Positions 35,419 to 47,793 of a stretch of DNA of 64,000 nt are shown here, piece after piece (the stretch's first letter is position 1; each line of letters starts with the position of its first letter). Made by a program: the position numbers and the translations under genes. Below the pieces are notes generated by a model, which ran no database searches, had not been told where the DNA came from, and saw only the letters and a program-made list of their open reading frames with translations. Source of the stretch: Calcarisporiella thermophila CBS 279.70 (taxonomy: Eukaryota; Calcarisporiellomycota); the NCBI RefSeq assembly GCF_041956535.1, contig NW_027192192.1, positions 1,339,111 through 1,403,110 on the forward strand, read 5' to 3'.

Positions 35419-36479
35419 ATGCTTCGCGTCACCAGCGATAAAGAAAATATTGTTACGTTTCATCCTCATCATAAGACACCGGGTCTTAAACGTCATGATG
35501 AGGCTCTCAGTACAAAATTTCCAAAAACACCAGCAATTGCCACTCCATTAGGTAGCTAGCATTAATCAGAAAAAAAATTAAATGAAGCTAAATTAAGCTG
35601 TCTGATATTACCAATAGCTAACAAGAGTAACGTGCATGGCAATATTCAAGGCCATCAAAAGATGTCAAAGCCTTTCCAGACCAATGAACGCCCCGCGTTG
35701 CGCAATATCACCAATAAGACGCCTTTCCCTGCCGAAAAAGATAAAGAGAACAAGACTCTCAAGAAGACGACAAAAAAGACAGTAATTCGAGTCGATAAGT
35801 CTACAAAACAAGAATTGAAGCAAGAAATTGAAGCGAATGTAAAAGTGAAAGAGAAAGAAGGAGATGATGTTCCAGATATCGAGTATATGCCTCCACCAGT
35901 TGAAGGTAAACTGCTCTCCTAAATGTCATCTACTTTAATTAACGTTACTCTATGTTCATGCAATTATAGAAGTTCCTTTTGAACCTGAATTTGATATAGA
36001 TTTTTCTATTTTCCGACATCGACCCACGGCTGATGCATATGAATACGCGAATATTAAGCCCGTGGACCCCCCAACCCCTAAATTCCAGCCTGAACGCCTT
36101 GATTTCAACGGTAGGTTGAAACTTCCAGTTGATTAAATCTTGCAATCCTTTGCTTCTCGTAAATTCCATGCTAACCAACTCATTCTATTCTACTTTAGAT
36201 CCACTATTAATTGCATTAGACAGCCCTATTGACAGAGAAATATCAAGGCGTGGAAATCAAAAAAATATTAAAAGACTCCAAGGTGTATCCTCGCGACTCT
36301 TGGCAAATACAGTGGCCAGTGCTGCGCGCTCCAAGAATAATCTTTTAGTCAAAGAGAAAAATAAAAATATTGGAACTACACGTATTGCGTTATCTTCAAA
36401 AGCAGGAACAAGGGCAGCATCAGCAGATCGGGGGCTCAGTAAGGGAGAGAGAGGTTCTAAAGGCAAGACTGAGAAATAG
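35419..36479 (+). CDS. securin-like protein (KEN boxes, D box, DIEY pseudosubstrate-like motif)
   Basis: Four exons, 35419-35551, 35618-35905, 35970-36110 and 36199-36479, give 280 residues. The N terminus has a KEN box at residues 8-10 (SDKENI), a perfect destruction box at 69-77 (RPALRNITN, RxxLxxIxN) and a second KEN at 87-89. Residues 131-138 read DIEYMPPP, followed by EEVPFEPEFDIDF. This layout, degrons first and then an acidic D/E-I-E-x motif resembling the ExxR separase cleavage site, is what securins (Pds1, Cut2, PTTG) share despite poor sequence conservation. A securin blocks separase until APC/C destroys it at anaphase. The remainder is Lys/Ser-rich and disordered. The gene structure and motifs are seen; the securin identity is an inference. 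Another APC/C substrate is possible. Confidence 0.66.
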
Positions 36480-36852
36480 ATTAGGACGAGGGATACTTTT
36501 TTTACGACCCTGTCATATAGATTTAGCCTCGAAACCGTGTATATTAGCTTATTTTTTATTCAGTCGTTTATCTTTTTTTTTTCGCACTGGACTTGCCTAA
36601 ACTTCGTATATAGCAATAATCTTAAATCTATATAATTTTTTCGAGAGACGTAGAAAAATAACGGGGACAGTCTTGTGAGCAATACATAAATGAGAAATTC
36701 TAAGCAAGTATAAAATATGAGAAGATTTAAATATACAACAGTAATGTTCAGCCCAAGCATGAAATAATTTGTGTCATGTACAATATAGATAAATTATAGA
36801 GCAGAGATGGGAGATTCTAAAGCGAAAGAAAAAATATCTATCTTCAACTATA
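36480..36852. other. convergent 3' flanks of the securin-like gene and the DASS transporter
   Basis: AT-rich, about 370 bases, with T-runs near 36560-36580. Expected to hold transcript ends. No gene seen. Confidence 0.55.
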
Positions 36853-38744
36853 CTAACACCAACCGAGCACTCGCCACCACCCCAGCCCCACGCTTAGATA
36901 GATAAGTATATGAACACTAGCAACCATGAGACCAATTCCAAACCACGATGCGCGTGAAATTCGCCCTTCTGTATAGTACATTGCCACCGTACCAGTTGAA
37001 AAATTGGTCATACATCCACCAAGAGCACTAAAATACCCTATCATTGCGATGACAACCATTGGGGGTGAGCCCAGCTTCTTGCCGGCCTCGAGAAATGGCG
37101 TAGCAAAGGCGAGAATGTGAGCGGTAAGGGAGGAAAAGAAAAATGTGCTGAAAAAATAGATGATACCAAGGGCAAGTGCGGAGGGAAGAGGGGTGAACCG
37201 TTGATGAATACTTCGAGAAAGAATATGACCAAAAAATGCACCTACACCATTCGATGAAAGTTGCTCGCTCAGTGCAATTAGACCTCCCATCCATATAAAT
37301 GCGTCGAACTATATATGATTTCACAAGAAGCAGTTTTTAACTATTGAAATACTCCGTCCAAAACAGGGGATTAGCAAAACATTTACCGCTTTTGTATTTT
37401 CGCATACATCTTTCCAGGTAATTGTTTCCATAAGTAACAAAATCACCACCCCACACACCGCTATTAGAGTCCCATCAAAGTTCGTGTAAGGTTGTGTCAT
37501 CCAAAACACCAGACATAACAGCAACACCGAACATAATTGGTATTCCTTTGATGAAAAAGGCCCAAGTGCATCTAGTTCCCTTTCAACCAGATCTCGCATT
37601 TGGTCACCAGGATCGTCCGTTATTGAACTCTCGCCGCAGATGGCAAAAAAAAGTGGTGGCAACAAAAGGGCAATCACAAGACTAGGTACAAACGCTCCGA
37701 TGGCCCATTCCCCATACCCAAATGTGACCCCCTTATACACACTAGCGGCTTTTTGCACCACGAGCGGGTTTGCCACCATTCCTGTCGCAACCATTGACGC
37801 CGATAATAAGTTGGCGTGAGCACCACACAAGGCGAGAAATTTCGTGGTATGTGAAGAAGAGTGTGAAGTATTTGGGGTGGTGGAGAGGGTGGAGGCAATG
37901 GAAACCACTATTGGAAGAATGATTCCACCGCCACGAGCCGTATTGGAAGGAACGAAAGGAGCGAGAAGGAATTCAGAGGCGAAGACAGCATAGCCAAGAC
38001 CGATGACGTTTGAGCCCATGTATTTAATAAATATGAGAGAAAGACGTCGTCCAAGTTTGGTTTTATCCACCGCTAATTTAGTCTTAAGCTTGAAAAAAAA
38101 TTCATTCAATACAAATTATACGAATAATCGAACCTTTTCCTAGCTGGAAAGATGCAAACACCATCCAATTAACATTGGTTGAAAATCCGCCAAGAGCAAC
38201 GGTGAAATTATCATGATACGTGAGGCACTGCGCTATTTTCCCCTCCAGATTACATACAAACGAGCGAGTAAATGACAAGACAACAAGCCCAGCTAGAATT
38301 AACACCGAGCCTTCGAAGGGGGTAGTTAATAGCGCAAAAATAATCCTATATCAACCATTTTAGAATCCATTGCGACACGATCGCCGTGAATCAATGAATT
38401 ACCCAACGAAAACTCCGAGCAATTGCATGGCATTATCCGACATACCATCACCAGCAGGAATATTCCAGATAATTAGAGCAACCAATAAGGAAGGAAAGAG
38501 GGATAAATATTTCGATATAAGAGGATAGCTGGTATTCCATGTTGCTAGGGTCATTACTATTCATTTGCTAAGATTTTAATACGCCGCAAGTGGTGAATAA
38601 GTTCAACTGTCTACCTTTCATTGAATCCCGATCCTTGACGGGATTTGTTAAACTACTGCTTAATCCATAGTTTCTTTCAGTATCAGAATTGATGAGTAGA
38701 GGGAGAATTTCTGTATGTTGTTGCATAGGTGGACTCATAGACAT
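36853..38744 (-). CDS. divalent anion:sodium symporter (DASS/SLC13 superfamily, DiT/CitT branch)
   Basis: Five exons: 38744-38615, 38544-38403, 38345-38134, 38072-37387 and 37308-36853, giving 541 residues with about 12 hydrophobic segments. The substrate-site hairpin contains the family SNT motif in LAPFVPSNTARGGGIILPI, and the second repeat has MGGLIALSEQL and CMTNFSTGTVAMYY. The pair GLGYA and SNTARGGG resembles plastid 2-oxoglutarate/malate carriers (DiT) and bacterial CitT-like antiporters more than the SPX-bearing phosphate carriers Pho87/90/91 of fungi; there is no SPX domain. Likely substrate: a C4/C5 dicarboxylate, location unknown. Exon 4 uses an acceptor (aaattag) with a poor pyrimidine tract, chosen because it joins LGK to AVDKTKLGRR in frame. 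Confidence 0.85.
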
Positions 38745-39581
38745 AAGGTAAGGAATTGTGAAAACTCAAGAATGACTAAAGAAGAAGGAAGACTGAAGCG
38801 GTAAAAACGGTAGCGGAGTCAAGAGGATCATAAAATAGGTTTTGGCCCGTAAATAATTTCTGATTCCTATGTGTCTATGATTTGCATACCCTTCGAGCTT
38901 TTGATGAGAATTAAATGGAGCAAGTCTTTGGAAATTATCTAAAATAGCCATTGGATCAATTTACATGTCACGAGATGACAATTACCACAGCCACAGCTGA
39001 TTGGCAAGAGGTCGGCCTATTTGGGCTTGAGCAAAATAAAGAACAACTTAAACCATAACGCTCTCCCTGAGTATTGATGCCACAGGCTGATAATCATGTG
39101 GTGACGGATGTAAACTGGTGAATATTAGAATAGGCCATCCCAAACATTGGCTGAATGACTTTGAACTTTCGTGTTATATTCTGCGATACCTATGGCTTTG
39201 CCCATAGCACAGAGTAAGCAGGCATGGAGCTTTGTCCAAACAAAACTCTCAGCCAAGGCTTACCCTAAATAGCCAAAAACGAGTTTTGAGCCAAAAATAT
39301 TTTTATTAAATACAAGTCCCTACCAAGTTTTTAAATACCAGAAACCAATATTCCTTGCTAGTAAAAGTCAACAATAAGCAAACATATACATAAGTGTAAG
39401 GTAGAGAGAGTGAATAAGCATTAAAAAAGCTTTATATTAATAGTTGTTGTTAAATACTCTATTGGATATTATGTTGTGTAATTTATGGCTGGAAAATGGA
39501 GTGACAATTAAATTCTTTGATGCGGGATTTTCATCGACTCCATCGCTCCATGAACTAAACGATTGAGCTGGATCCAATTCA
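38745..39581. other. intergenic between two tandem transporter genes
   Basis: About 840 bases. A 61-codon frame (38951-38766) has no family resemblance and could not be spliced to the DASS gene in frame, so it is not called. The rest is AT-rich with no RNA or repeat noticed. The DASS promoter should lie here. Confidence 0.5.
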
Positions 39582-41957
39582 TCACTCTTCCTCTGTATCA
39601 AACAGTAAAGGCTCATCCGAAGAATATCCTGTGTCAGGCGAGATGCTTCTCACGCGACTTCCTCTCCTCCTTCTCGGTATATTAAGTTGACCTTCATTAT
39701 TCTCTCTATATTTCCTCCATCCATCATACGCGAGCAGAATTAGTACGAAGCACACCCCTACAATAATTCCCACCTCAACACTCAAAAACACCACACCCAG
39801 GAAGGTGGACCACCACAACAATGCTCCACGTTTGTCTCCCATCCGAAGCATGCGCCACCCTTCAAACAGTTGTCCTCTGAGAAGCCCAACACATGCATTA
39901 ATAATAACAGCTGCAAGCACAGTTTGCGGAAGATAGTAAAAGAGCGGAGTTAACCAGAGTAACGTGAGGATCACTACGATAACCCCTACAAAACTCGCTA
40001 ATTGACTACGTGCACCAGTCTGCGCCAATATCACACTACGAGTCAAACTGCCGCACGATACATAGGAAGAGAGACAACTGCCACCTAGGCTGGACAATCC
40101 CAATGCGATTAGCTCTTGATCTGGATCAACAGAGTATTTAAATTGTTTCGCAAATTGCTTTCCAATAGAAATTGTCATCACGTAAGCCACTACGGAAATT
40201 ACGAGCACTGGTTGAATGAGTAGCAATGGTGTAAACTCCAAATCAGCAGGTGGATTCAAAAGCATATCGAGCGGTACATGGAAGATGGGTAGGCCTTGGG
40301 GGATATCACCAATCACAGAAACGTTAAATTTTTGGTTAAATTTAAACACGAAGCTAACAGTTGTTAAGAAGAGGACGGTCATGAGCACATCTGGAAGCGG
40401 AATGTGGCTAGATGGCGTATTTGAGCGTATATAGGACCAGGTGTTTGTTAGCTTCTTCATCAGAGTGAGGACACTACATCGGGCGTTGGAACTATTGATC
40501 GTAGATGCTTCTCCTGAGATTTCGCCACTACGCCGATTGTCATCGATTTGAACCTCATCCTCCTCAATATTGCTTGCCACATCCCTCGGTTTAATCTGCC
40601 CTTTCGCTTGCTTGGATCTTTTATCCCCAACTTCTATCTGAACTTCCGTTTCATCCCTTCCGATAGATAATGGGGAATCTGCGCTCGAGCTCTGAGGATC
40701 TGATAAAGACGACTTAAGAACGTTTTCTCTCTCTCCGGTTAATTCCTGATCCGGTCCTTCTGCAAGGGTGTGCATTGACAAATTGGTGGCACTTTCAACA
40801 TGCGGAATTTGACTGTTAGGTTCCGGTAATGCTACAGCTGTAGCAGGAGGCGGAAGAGAGAAGGGAGCAGTAGGCTGTATACCCAGAGTTTGATAATAAT
40901 CGGTATTAAGAGCTTCTTCCTGACCTAGAAAATCTGGTGCTTCCAGATTATGTTCTCCACTTCTATACTGGCTGCTTTGACTGAATCTCCGGTTCATCTC
41001 TTCCAGCTGCTTTTGGACTAAGAGCTTTTTCCTCCGCACATTCTCCAGTTGCTTGATCCCAAGTAATAGTGCCATGGCTACCAGACCGATTATGAGTGTT
41101 ATAATATTTGTCTCCTTGAGATGAAAAAGTAGGTGCTTCCAAACTTTAAAAAGCACAAAAATGCCTTTAGATCTCGGGATATGGAATCCAAATAAGTGCT
41201 TCAACTGTGAACTGCTAATGTGAACTGCAGCTGCAGTATTGAACCCAAGGACAAGTGGGTCCGGTAGTAAATTTGATGCTGCGAATCGGCCAAGTCGCAA
41301 GAGACCAAAGACGATTTGGGTTGCGCCGACAAAAAAGGTGATTAATAGTGCGGTGCTTGTAAAATATGCATTATCAATCGGGGTATTTGGATCGCTTAAT
41401 GACGATTTGAGGACATCTGTGACAGCCTGCCCAAGCAATAAAGAAGTGAGAGCGAAGGTTCCGGCGCTTAAGTGGCGGCTTGTGCCGAAAACGCAATAGA
41501 TCAGAATAGGAGCAATGGATGTATAGAGTCCGTATACAGGGGGAAGTTCTAATAAGGTAACAAATTACGAGGATTAATTACAATGGAGATGCTTAGAATT
41601 GGAAAGCATGCATCCTACCCGCTAACATTGCATATGCCATACATTGTGGAATGATCACAGTCGAAATAGCTAATTCATTCAATTTGTATAATAATTGAGA
41701 GAAAAACAAAACTAAATGAATCACTCACTTGCCCCAGCAATCAGGTCCTGAATAAGATCTTCCCGCCATTTGTATGCAGGTAGCCACTCTACCACTGGTA
41801 CCCATCTCTTTACGGCCTTGGACATGCTTCTTGCACACCTGTTTCTCCAACTAGGTGAGCTATCATCCCGTTCACTTATTTCTTCTATGCTTCCGTTGGA
41901 GAGAGACCTGTATCTTCGGCTCCCATCACCATTTCGTGAACGAAATTTAGATGTCAT
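39582..41957 (-). CDS. SulP/SLC26 family anion transporter lacking a STAS domain and carrying a long loop insertion
   Basis: Three exons, 41957-41729, 41669-41619 and 41548-39582, give 748 residues. The membrane part is clearly SulP: IIPQCMAYAMLAELPPVYGL, GTSRHLSAGTFAL, then later VSVIGDIPQGLPIF and the gate segment LGLSSLGGSCLSSYVSCGSL (standing where sulfate permeases have an SxSRS-like element). SulP proteins normally end with a cytosolic STAS domain of about 130-150 residues; here only about 36 residues (an Arg-rich, Ser/Asp/Glu tail) follow the last membrane helix. Instead, a hydrophilic insertion of about 210 residues sits at about 265-475, inside a cytosolic loop between two membrane segments. 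Substrate could be sulfate or another anion. Splicing is clean and the stop is in a continuous 1.97 kb exon, so truncation by assembly error is unlikely. Confidence 0.88.
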
Positions 41958-42864
41958 GATATACTCTCTTGGATCGATATATCAGCAGAGTAAACCGATG
42001 AGAGTCGAGAAACAACCCAAGAGTTAGGAAGGGGTAAATAGTGGGATCAGGCTTGAACTAGGAAGGAAATCGGAAACCTTTTATGGTATTTTAATAGCAC
42101 AAGCACAACTAAATGAAAAAATACAACTACAGAGTGTTTAATGATATTATGCATGTTATATAAAGGAGATATCTGGTATCCCCGTGAATAAGTTCATAAG
42201 GAGTTTAGTGGGGTAAGTTTGTGAACCTTTAATTATGAAAATGTACTTATGTAATAGATATCATCAGGATTAACTTTGTTGGCTTAGTTATTTGAATCAC
42301 AACGGTAAGTAATAAAACGGGATAATATTGAAAGATCCCTACAATAAGCTTCGATCATTGTAAAATCATATTGTCCTGGTTAATATCCATAGTCCCTAGC
42401 TAAATAAGTTAGCCATCAGTTTTATAATGTACGGCAGCTGTTTGATATTATGCGTGTAAATCTCTCTACAAGCGATAGATTTTCCTAAAAGGTGCACCGG
42501 AAAATAGGTTGGCAAGTCTTTTTATCATACTTGATGAATGGGTTGAGTATCGAGTAGATATGATTCATTGCCTTAGAAGATATTCTTGGGTGAAGCAGTA
42601 TGAATTGTAATAAAATATTCTTCGCTATAAATAATCCCTCCATAATTTATCAATACTATCAATAGTAGTTAAATTATCATTCAATTTTGATTAAGCCACA
42701 CCCTTCACATTTATTGCTAAGAGTCGCGGTCTTCACTAGAAACTTGTAGAAAGGGTAGAATGGTATTGTTTGGGAAGAATCTGGCCATCTACTGAGCACT
42801 TCTCACAAGGATCCTCAGACCCTCAGACTTAAGTATTTATTATATCAATACAAAATATCCTCTG
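41958..42864. promoter_or_regulatory. 900-base divergent promoter region (SulP / Mdm1-type nexin)
   Basis: AT-rich interval between two genes that start in opposite directions, free of open frames longer than 60 codons beyond 42027. It must hold both promoters. No defined site recognised. Confidence 0.5.
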
Positions 42865-45800
42865 ATGAAGCGGCCGCCTTCAATACAAACTGCAGGCACT
42901 ATAACCGGCATTCTTGCCTTTGCTTTCCTTGCTTCTCAAAAACCTTTCTATATTTATTACATCGGCCTGATTCCAATTGCGTTTTGCTTCGTTTTAGTTG
43001 TTCTCATATTTTTGAATATTTTTATCTCGTATTTCTTATTCCGCTATCGCAAAAGAAGGCATGGCCTACACCATACTGCGATTCGCCTCTCCCCTCTCGA
43101 GACTCACATTCCACCTCTTAATTTTACTTCACCCGCTGTTTGGTCCAATTTACGAAAGCGTCGTGCGGAGGAGAGATCCTACTTAAAACAGCAAATAATT
43201 TCGGATGGATATCCTGCTGTTAACGAGTCTCTCAGCATTTTGCTAGACTATATCATCCGTGACTTTATAAAGCAATGGTTTCAAAATATTAGTGATGAGC
43301 CTGCTTTCCCAAATGCAGTTGATTCCACTACGCGACAAGCACTCATAGTCCTTCGTGAACGTATTGAGCGACTTGATTGGCTACATATCATGTTGAACCG
43401 TCTGATCCCTCGAATTACGACGCATATCAACGAGTTTCGAAAGGCCGAACAAGCACTTCGAGGAAGCTCCCTCGAAAGAAATCTCACTGAATCAGATGAG
43501 CTCGATCTAATGCTTGCTGGACGATACAAAAACGGGGATCTTCATCCTGCACTTTCAACTGCGCTTTCAACGCAGGACTCAGAATCATCCTATTTGCGCG
43601 CAGTGGTGGATTTGATGTTGCCTAGGATTGTGCCCTCACGAGAGTTGTCAAGCAAGCCGCTCCGTTATCTTGTACGCGAGGTGATTGCATGCGCAGTTCT
43701 TTTGCCAACTATTGGGCTTCTATCGGATCCCGACTGCTGGAACCAGATTATCAACCGCCATATAGGTATAGCTATTCGCGAACAAAAAATGGTTAAAAAG
43801 ATTCGTGAAGCCCTCGACAAGCATGCAAACGAGTTCGAAACGGTCTATAGTGATGGTGATACACCGGACAATGGCCAAATCACAGGCGATGAGGAACCAT
43901 GGGAATCACCACGCCAAGACCCTGCTTCTTTTGATGATTTTTTAGCCATGATTAAGCAATGCAACAACTTACTTGATATCAAGCGTATCCGTAATGATAT
44001 TGTGACACAAATCCGGAAAAAGAAGTCGCTGATAGTCGATCGCAAAAAGGACGAGATTGTGAATGGAGAAAAAGTAGAGGATATTAATGTCTATATAAAC
44101 CGACTCTATTTGGCGAAGCGGCAGGCTGAGAAACGAATCGCTGCGCTTTCAGGAAGAACTTATGTGGAGGTGATAATTGTTTTCATGCCTCTTCACCGCG
44201 CATTTTTTTAATCTAATTTTTTTGGACTCTAGAGAAGAGGAACGATTTCTTCAATGGAAAGCGGACACAAAAATGGTAGCAATATAAGTAGGCAGATTTT
44301 GAATTGATTAATATATTATTCCGCACTAAAAATGGGTATTGTATTTAGTTCAGAAAATCACACTTTCTGATGTGCTCTCCAACCCTTCTGGCCAGTCATA
44401 TTTTATGGAGTTTATGGACCGTAGAGGTGCCATACTTCGTGTGCAATTCTGGTTGATAATAGAAGGGTTTGGTCTGCGTGAGGATGGCCCCTTCTCTTCC
44501 GATGAAGATGAGGAGTCTCAGAGTTGGGCGAATAAAGAGGAACAGGAGAGTAGAAAAAAATTTATCGAGGCCGCGGAAATGTTTCGGCAAGATCTGCGCA
44601 AGATATATGATCTCTATTTTGCAGCTGACGCTCCACAGCATCTTACGATATCATCTTCTATCCTTGAGACAATTAAATCATTCGTTTTCGGTGCGAACAA
44701 TGACGTTTCACCTAAGGTATCTGCAAAAGAAGCAAAAGAGGCCATCTTCAGAGCTCAAGAGGAGATATTTCGCGTCATGGAAAAAGAGGATTTCCCCGTA
44801 TTTGCGCACAGCGATCTGTACTACAAGTTTCTTGCGAGTCATGTCACGACCACAGAGAAACGCCAGACATATACTAGAAAAAAGAGGTCACTTAGCTCGA
44901 ACTCCTCAACATCGCATAAGATTTCTACTGCTATTAATTCGTCCAGAAGAGAAACAAAGTTCTCCTCAGATAGCTCTCCCGTACTTGTTCCTACGGGAAC
45001 CATAGCTAGTCCGCCTCTCACTCTAGACAGCACACGTTCTGAAGAAAAAGAAACAGAGAAACCAAATAATCAAAAGAGCTCAAATGAACTTCGTGTAGAC
45101 AACATATCGCCAAGCGCTGAGAATACTCGGTCCATCGTCACCGACAGCACAGCTCCCGATATAAAACGATCTTTGTCCTGGGACTCCATTTCTCGTGGGC
45201 ATCTGTTTCCAATGGGGATACCCCTTTTTACCTCCAACTCGACCACCTCGGCCACAACCACTGCTGAAGCTACTGCGACTTCTCAGTCGTTCTTAACGAG
45301 AAGAACACTTTCGCTCCAAACACAATCCAGTAACTTTTTACCGCCTATATGGAGAATGCGTACTAGTTCTCTTCTGGGTAAGGTTGGGGGAGAGCCTAAT
45401 GATACGGTTCAACAAACCATTGCAACGGATGAGAATGGTAGCCAAAATGCAAGTACTGATTCGTCACCTCCACCACCACCGCCACCTCCACCACCACCTC
45501 CGCCTCCTCCTTCCGCTTCCATTGTTCCAACCACTTCGGCTCCATCGAACCCTGCTAATGATATCATTTCAATTTCATCCACAAGCACTACTAAAGCCGC
45601 CGCAACTGGGTTTATGTGGCGAACTCATGCCTTTGAGGCACTCGAACATGCACTCAGCTCGATTATGCGTAGTGCAAGCAAAGAGGAAGAAACGCCTTTT
45701 CAAGGAAGGAAAAATGATCAAGCAGCCGCAACTAAGATTTCCAATGTTTCTGGCGTGACTTCTCAAGAATTACCAAGCGCAATTCATTCGTCAGGACCTA

Positions 45801-47793
45801 CTGCATCTCCTTCTCCTATGATGGCTAATGTGATTGATAGCATTGGTAATTCAAGCAACGCAAGCAGCATAGCGAGCAATAGCGACATCCCATCGGCTCA
45901 ACGATACGACGAGCTGCAAGCTAACGAAAATACTGGTCCTCAGTCTGAGCGAGAGGAAAATGAGGCAATTTTAGAAGAGGACGGAAACACTGATGAAGTT
46001 GGACTCACCTCTTTGACTGCTAATGTCCACCTTGCCCCCCCTGGTGATCTAATGCTTTCTGCTAAGATTGAGCAGTTAGCTGCCGAAGTAGAGCGAATTC
46101 AACAACAGGAAACCATATTGGACACTCTAATCCGCAAGGCACACGGGGCGCACAAGCAACATGAACTACGAATTCTTAAAAAATCAAAGCAAGCTCTTCG
46201 ACGTGAGATGCAACAACTTTTGTACCAAAAAAGTCAATATGAGCTTCAGGAATCCGAAAACATGCTTTTGCCAGGTCGTTCAACGGTGAATATTACAAGC
46301 AGTACCATTGGCGTGGATGAGGCAGGAAAGGAATTTGCGCTCTATGTAATTGAGGTACACCAGCTTGGCCCGGACGGCGAATATGCGTCAGGATGGATTG
46401 TGGCAAGGCGATATAGCGAATTTTTTGCGCTCCATCAGCGTCTCAAGTCGCAGTTCCCTATCGCAAAACATTTCGAGCTTCCCGGCAAGCGCATTCTGAT
46501 GCTCTACAAATTACAAAAAAGTTTTGTTGAAAGCCGTCGACTTGCACTTGAAAAGTATCTTCAGGCGCTTATCCAGAATCGGGAGATTTGCCAGAGTCAG
46601 GAACTTCGTGCTTTTCTCTGTCAACAGAATGTGTCGTTACCTAAGTTTGCTGTAGACAATGAGGGGGATGAAAATTCCCGATCAGGAAAGCGGCAGCGAC
46701 CGGCGTCTTCCCCAACCCCTCTCCATCTCAGATGGAAATCCCGTCATCGCAAAAGTAGCAGCTCAGAAATATCGCGCAAATTTCCATTCCTATCTGCTGG
46801 CCGTCACGAAGAACCTCTAAATACCTCTACTTCATCCTCCTCTGCTGCCTCAACCTCCTCTAAGCAGCGCTCACTTGTTAAGCGTAAATCTTCCGGCTTT
46901 ATGCGGCATATTTATAAAACTATGGCCGAGGACATGAACGATATCCTCGTGGGTCCCTCCATGCTTGATTTAATAACGCAGCGGTTGGGCAAAGAAGTAT
47001 TCCAATTCGCCACAGAGGATTTAGAAGATTTACCGGCCGACGCCATTGCCGCGATTGCATCGAACTCATCGTCTATCTCCGACGAGAATCAAGCTGCCGC
47101 TTCGCCAATGGAACGGTCGGTTTCGATATCCGAAGGAAACCTAAAGGCCATAGAAAATGAGGGAGTCACACCGCTAACGGAGCCGTTATGTGATTTGTTC
47201 ATAGAACTGTTTGAGTTGAAAGATAAAAATAACTGGCTAAGACGGCAAGCAATTGTCATCATTTTGCAACAGATCCTCGGCGGAACGATCGAAAGGTGGG
47301 TCTTAGTCTTCTAGATCCGTGATAAGCACGCATGAGAATATATTTTAAACCTCTTATACGCAACCATAGAAAACTACGGGAGACGGCTAAGCAGCTCACA
47401 TCTGAGGAGCAGATCGCTCAGATTATCACCAAGCTGGCGGATAGCTTGTGGCCCGAGGGCGAGCGTCCTCGCGGCCCGAAACCTGTGCGTTCAGAGGAGG
47501 AGAAACGCCATACAAAGATGGAGGCCAACCGAAAGCTGTCGACCTGGTTACCCGGTAGCGACCATACAGTACCGATTGCAGTAGGAAATCCCACTAACTC
47601 GATTTATATATTAGACTTGATAGGAAATATGGTTGGCCGGCAGAATGCGCGTCGTGGCGCGCGGCGTCTCTTTGCAGTTTTCCAAAACCGGCGGCTTAAC
47701 CAACAGTTAATGTACATTCTACTCGACGAAATAGTAAACGCCCTCTTTCCTGGGATCCCCACTGGGGTTGCAGTACGACTGCCTATGAGCTGA
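42865..47793 (+). CDS. MDM1: Mdm1/SNX13-SNX25 type sorting nexin (TM-PXA-RGS-PX-nexin C)
   Basis: Five exons: 42865-44169, 44233-44275, 44349-47295, 47370-47554 and 47615-47793, giving 1552 residues. Two N-terminal membrane helices (about 10-60) are followed by a PXA domain (about 100-310), an RGS-like domain starting near ITLSDVLSNPSGQSYFMEFM (about 455-600), a disordered linker of about 400 residues with a 15-proline run, a helical segment, a PX domain (about 1110-1215; GWIVARRYSEFFALHQRLKS) and a C-terminal nexin domain (about 1400-1550; NRRLNQQLMYILLDEIVNAL). Mdm1 tethers ER to vacuole/lysosome and lipid droplets. The 43-nt second exon is the weakest piece, needed only to keep frame. The last intron (47555-47614) lies inside an open frame and was found by the conserved LPDLIGNMVG junction. 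Confidence 0.92.
45467..45511 (+). repeat. 15-codon polyproline run
   Basis: Fifteen CCN codons in a row within the linker of the Mdm1-type nexin, using CCT, CCA and CCG in mixed order. The codon mixing argues that the run is old or maintained at the protein level and not a recent triplet expansion. Confidence 0.9.

Noticed and set aside
38766-38951. 61-codon frame upstream of the DASS transporter as a possible first exon or uORF
   Set aside because: It ends in a stop before the transporter start, no GT donor joins it in frame, and the transporter has its own ATG at 38744.
47555-47614. Reading straight through this part of the Mdm1 frame as coding
   Set aside because: The frame is open, but the segment begins with gt and ends with tag, and removing it restores the conserved LPDLIGNMVG junction of the nexin C-terminal domain.
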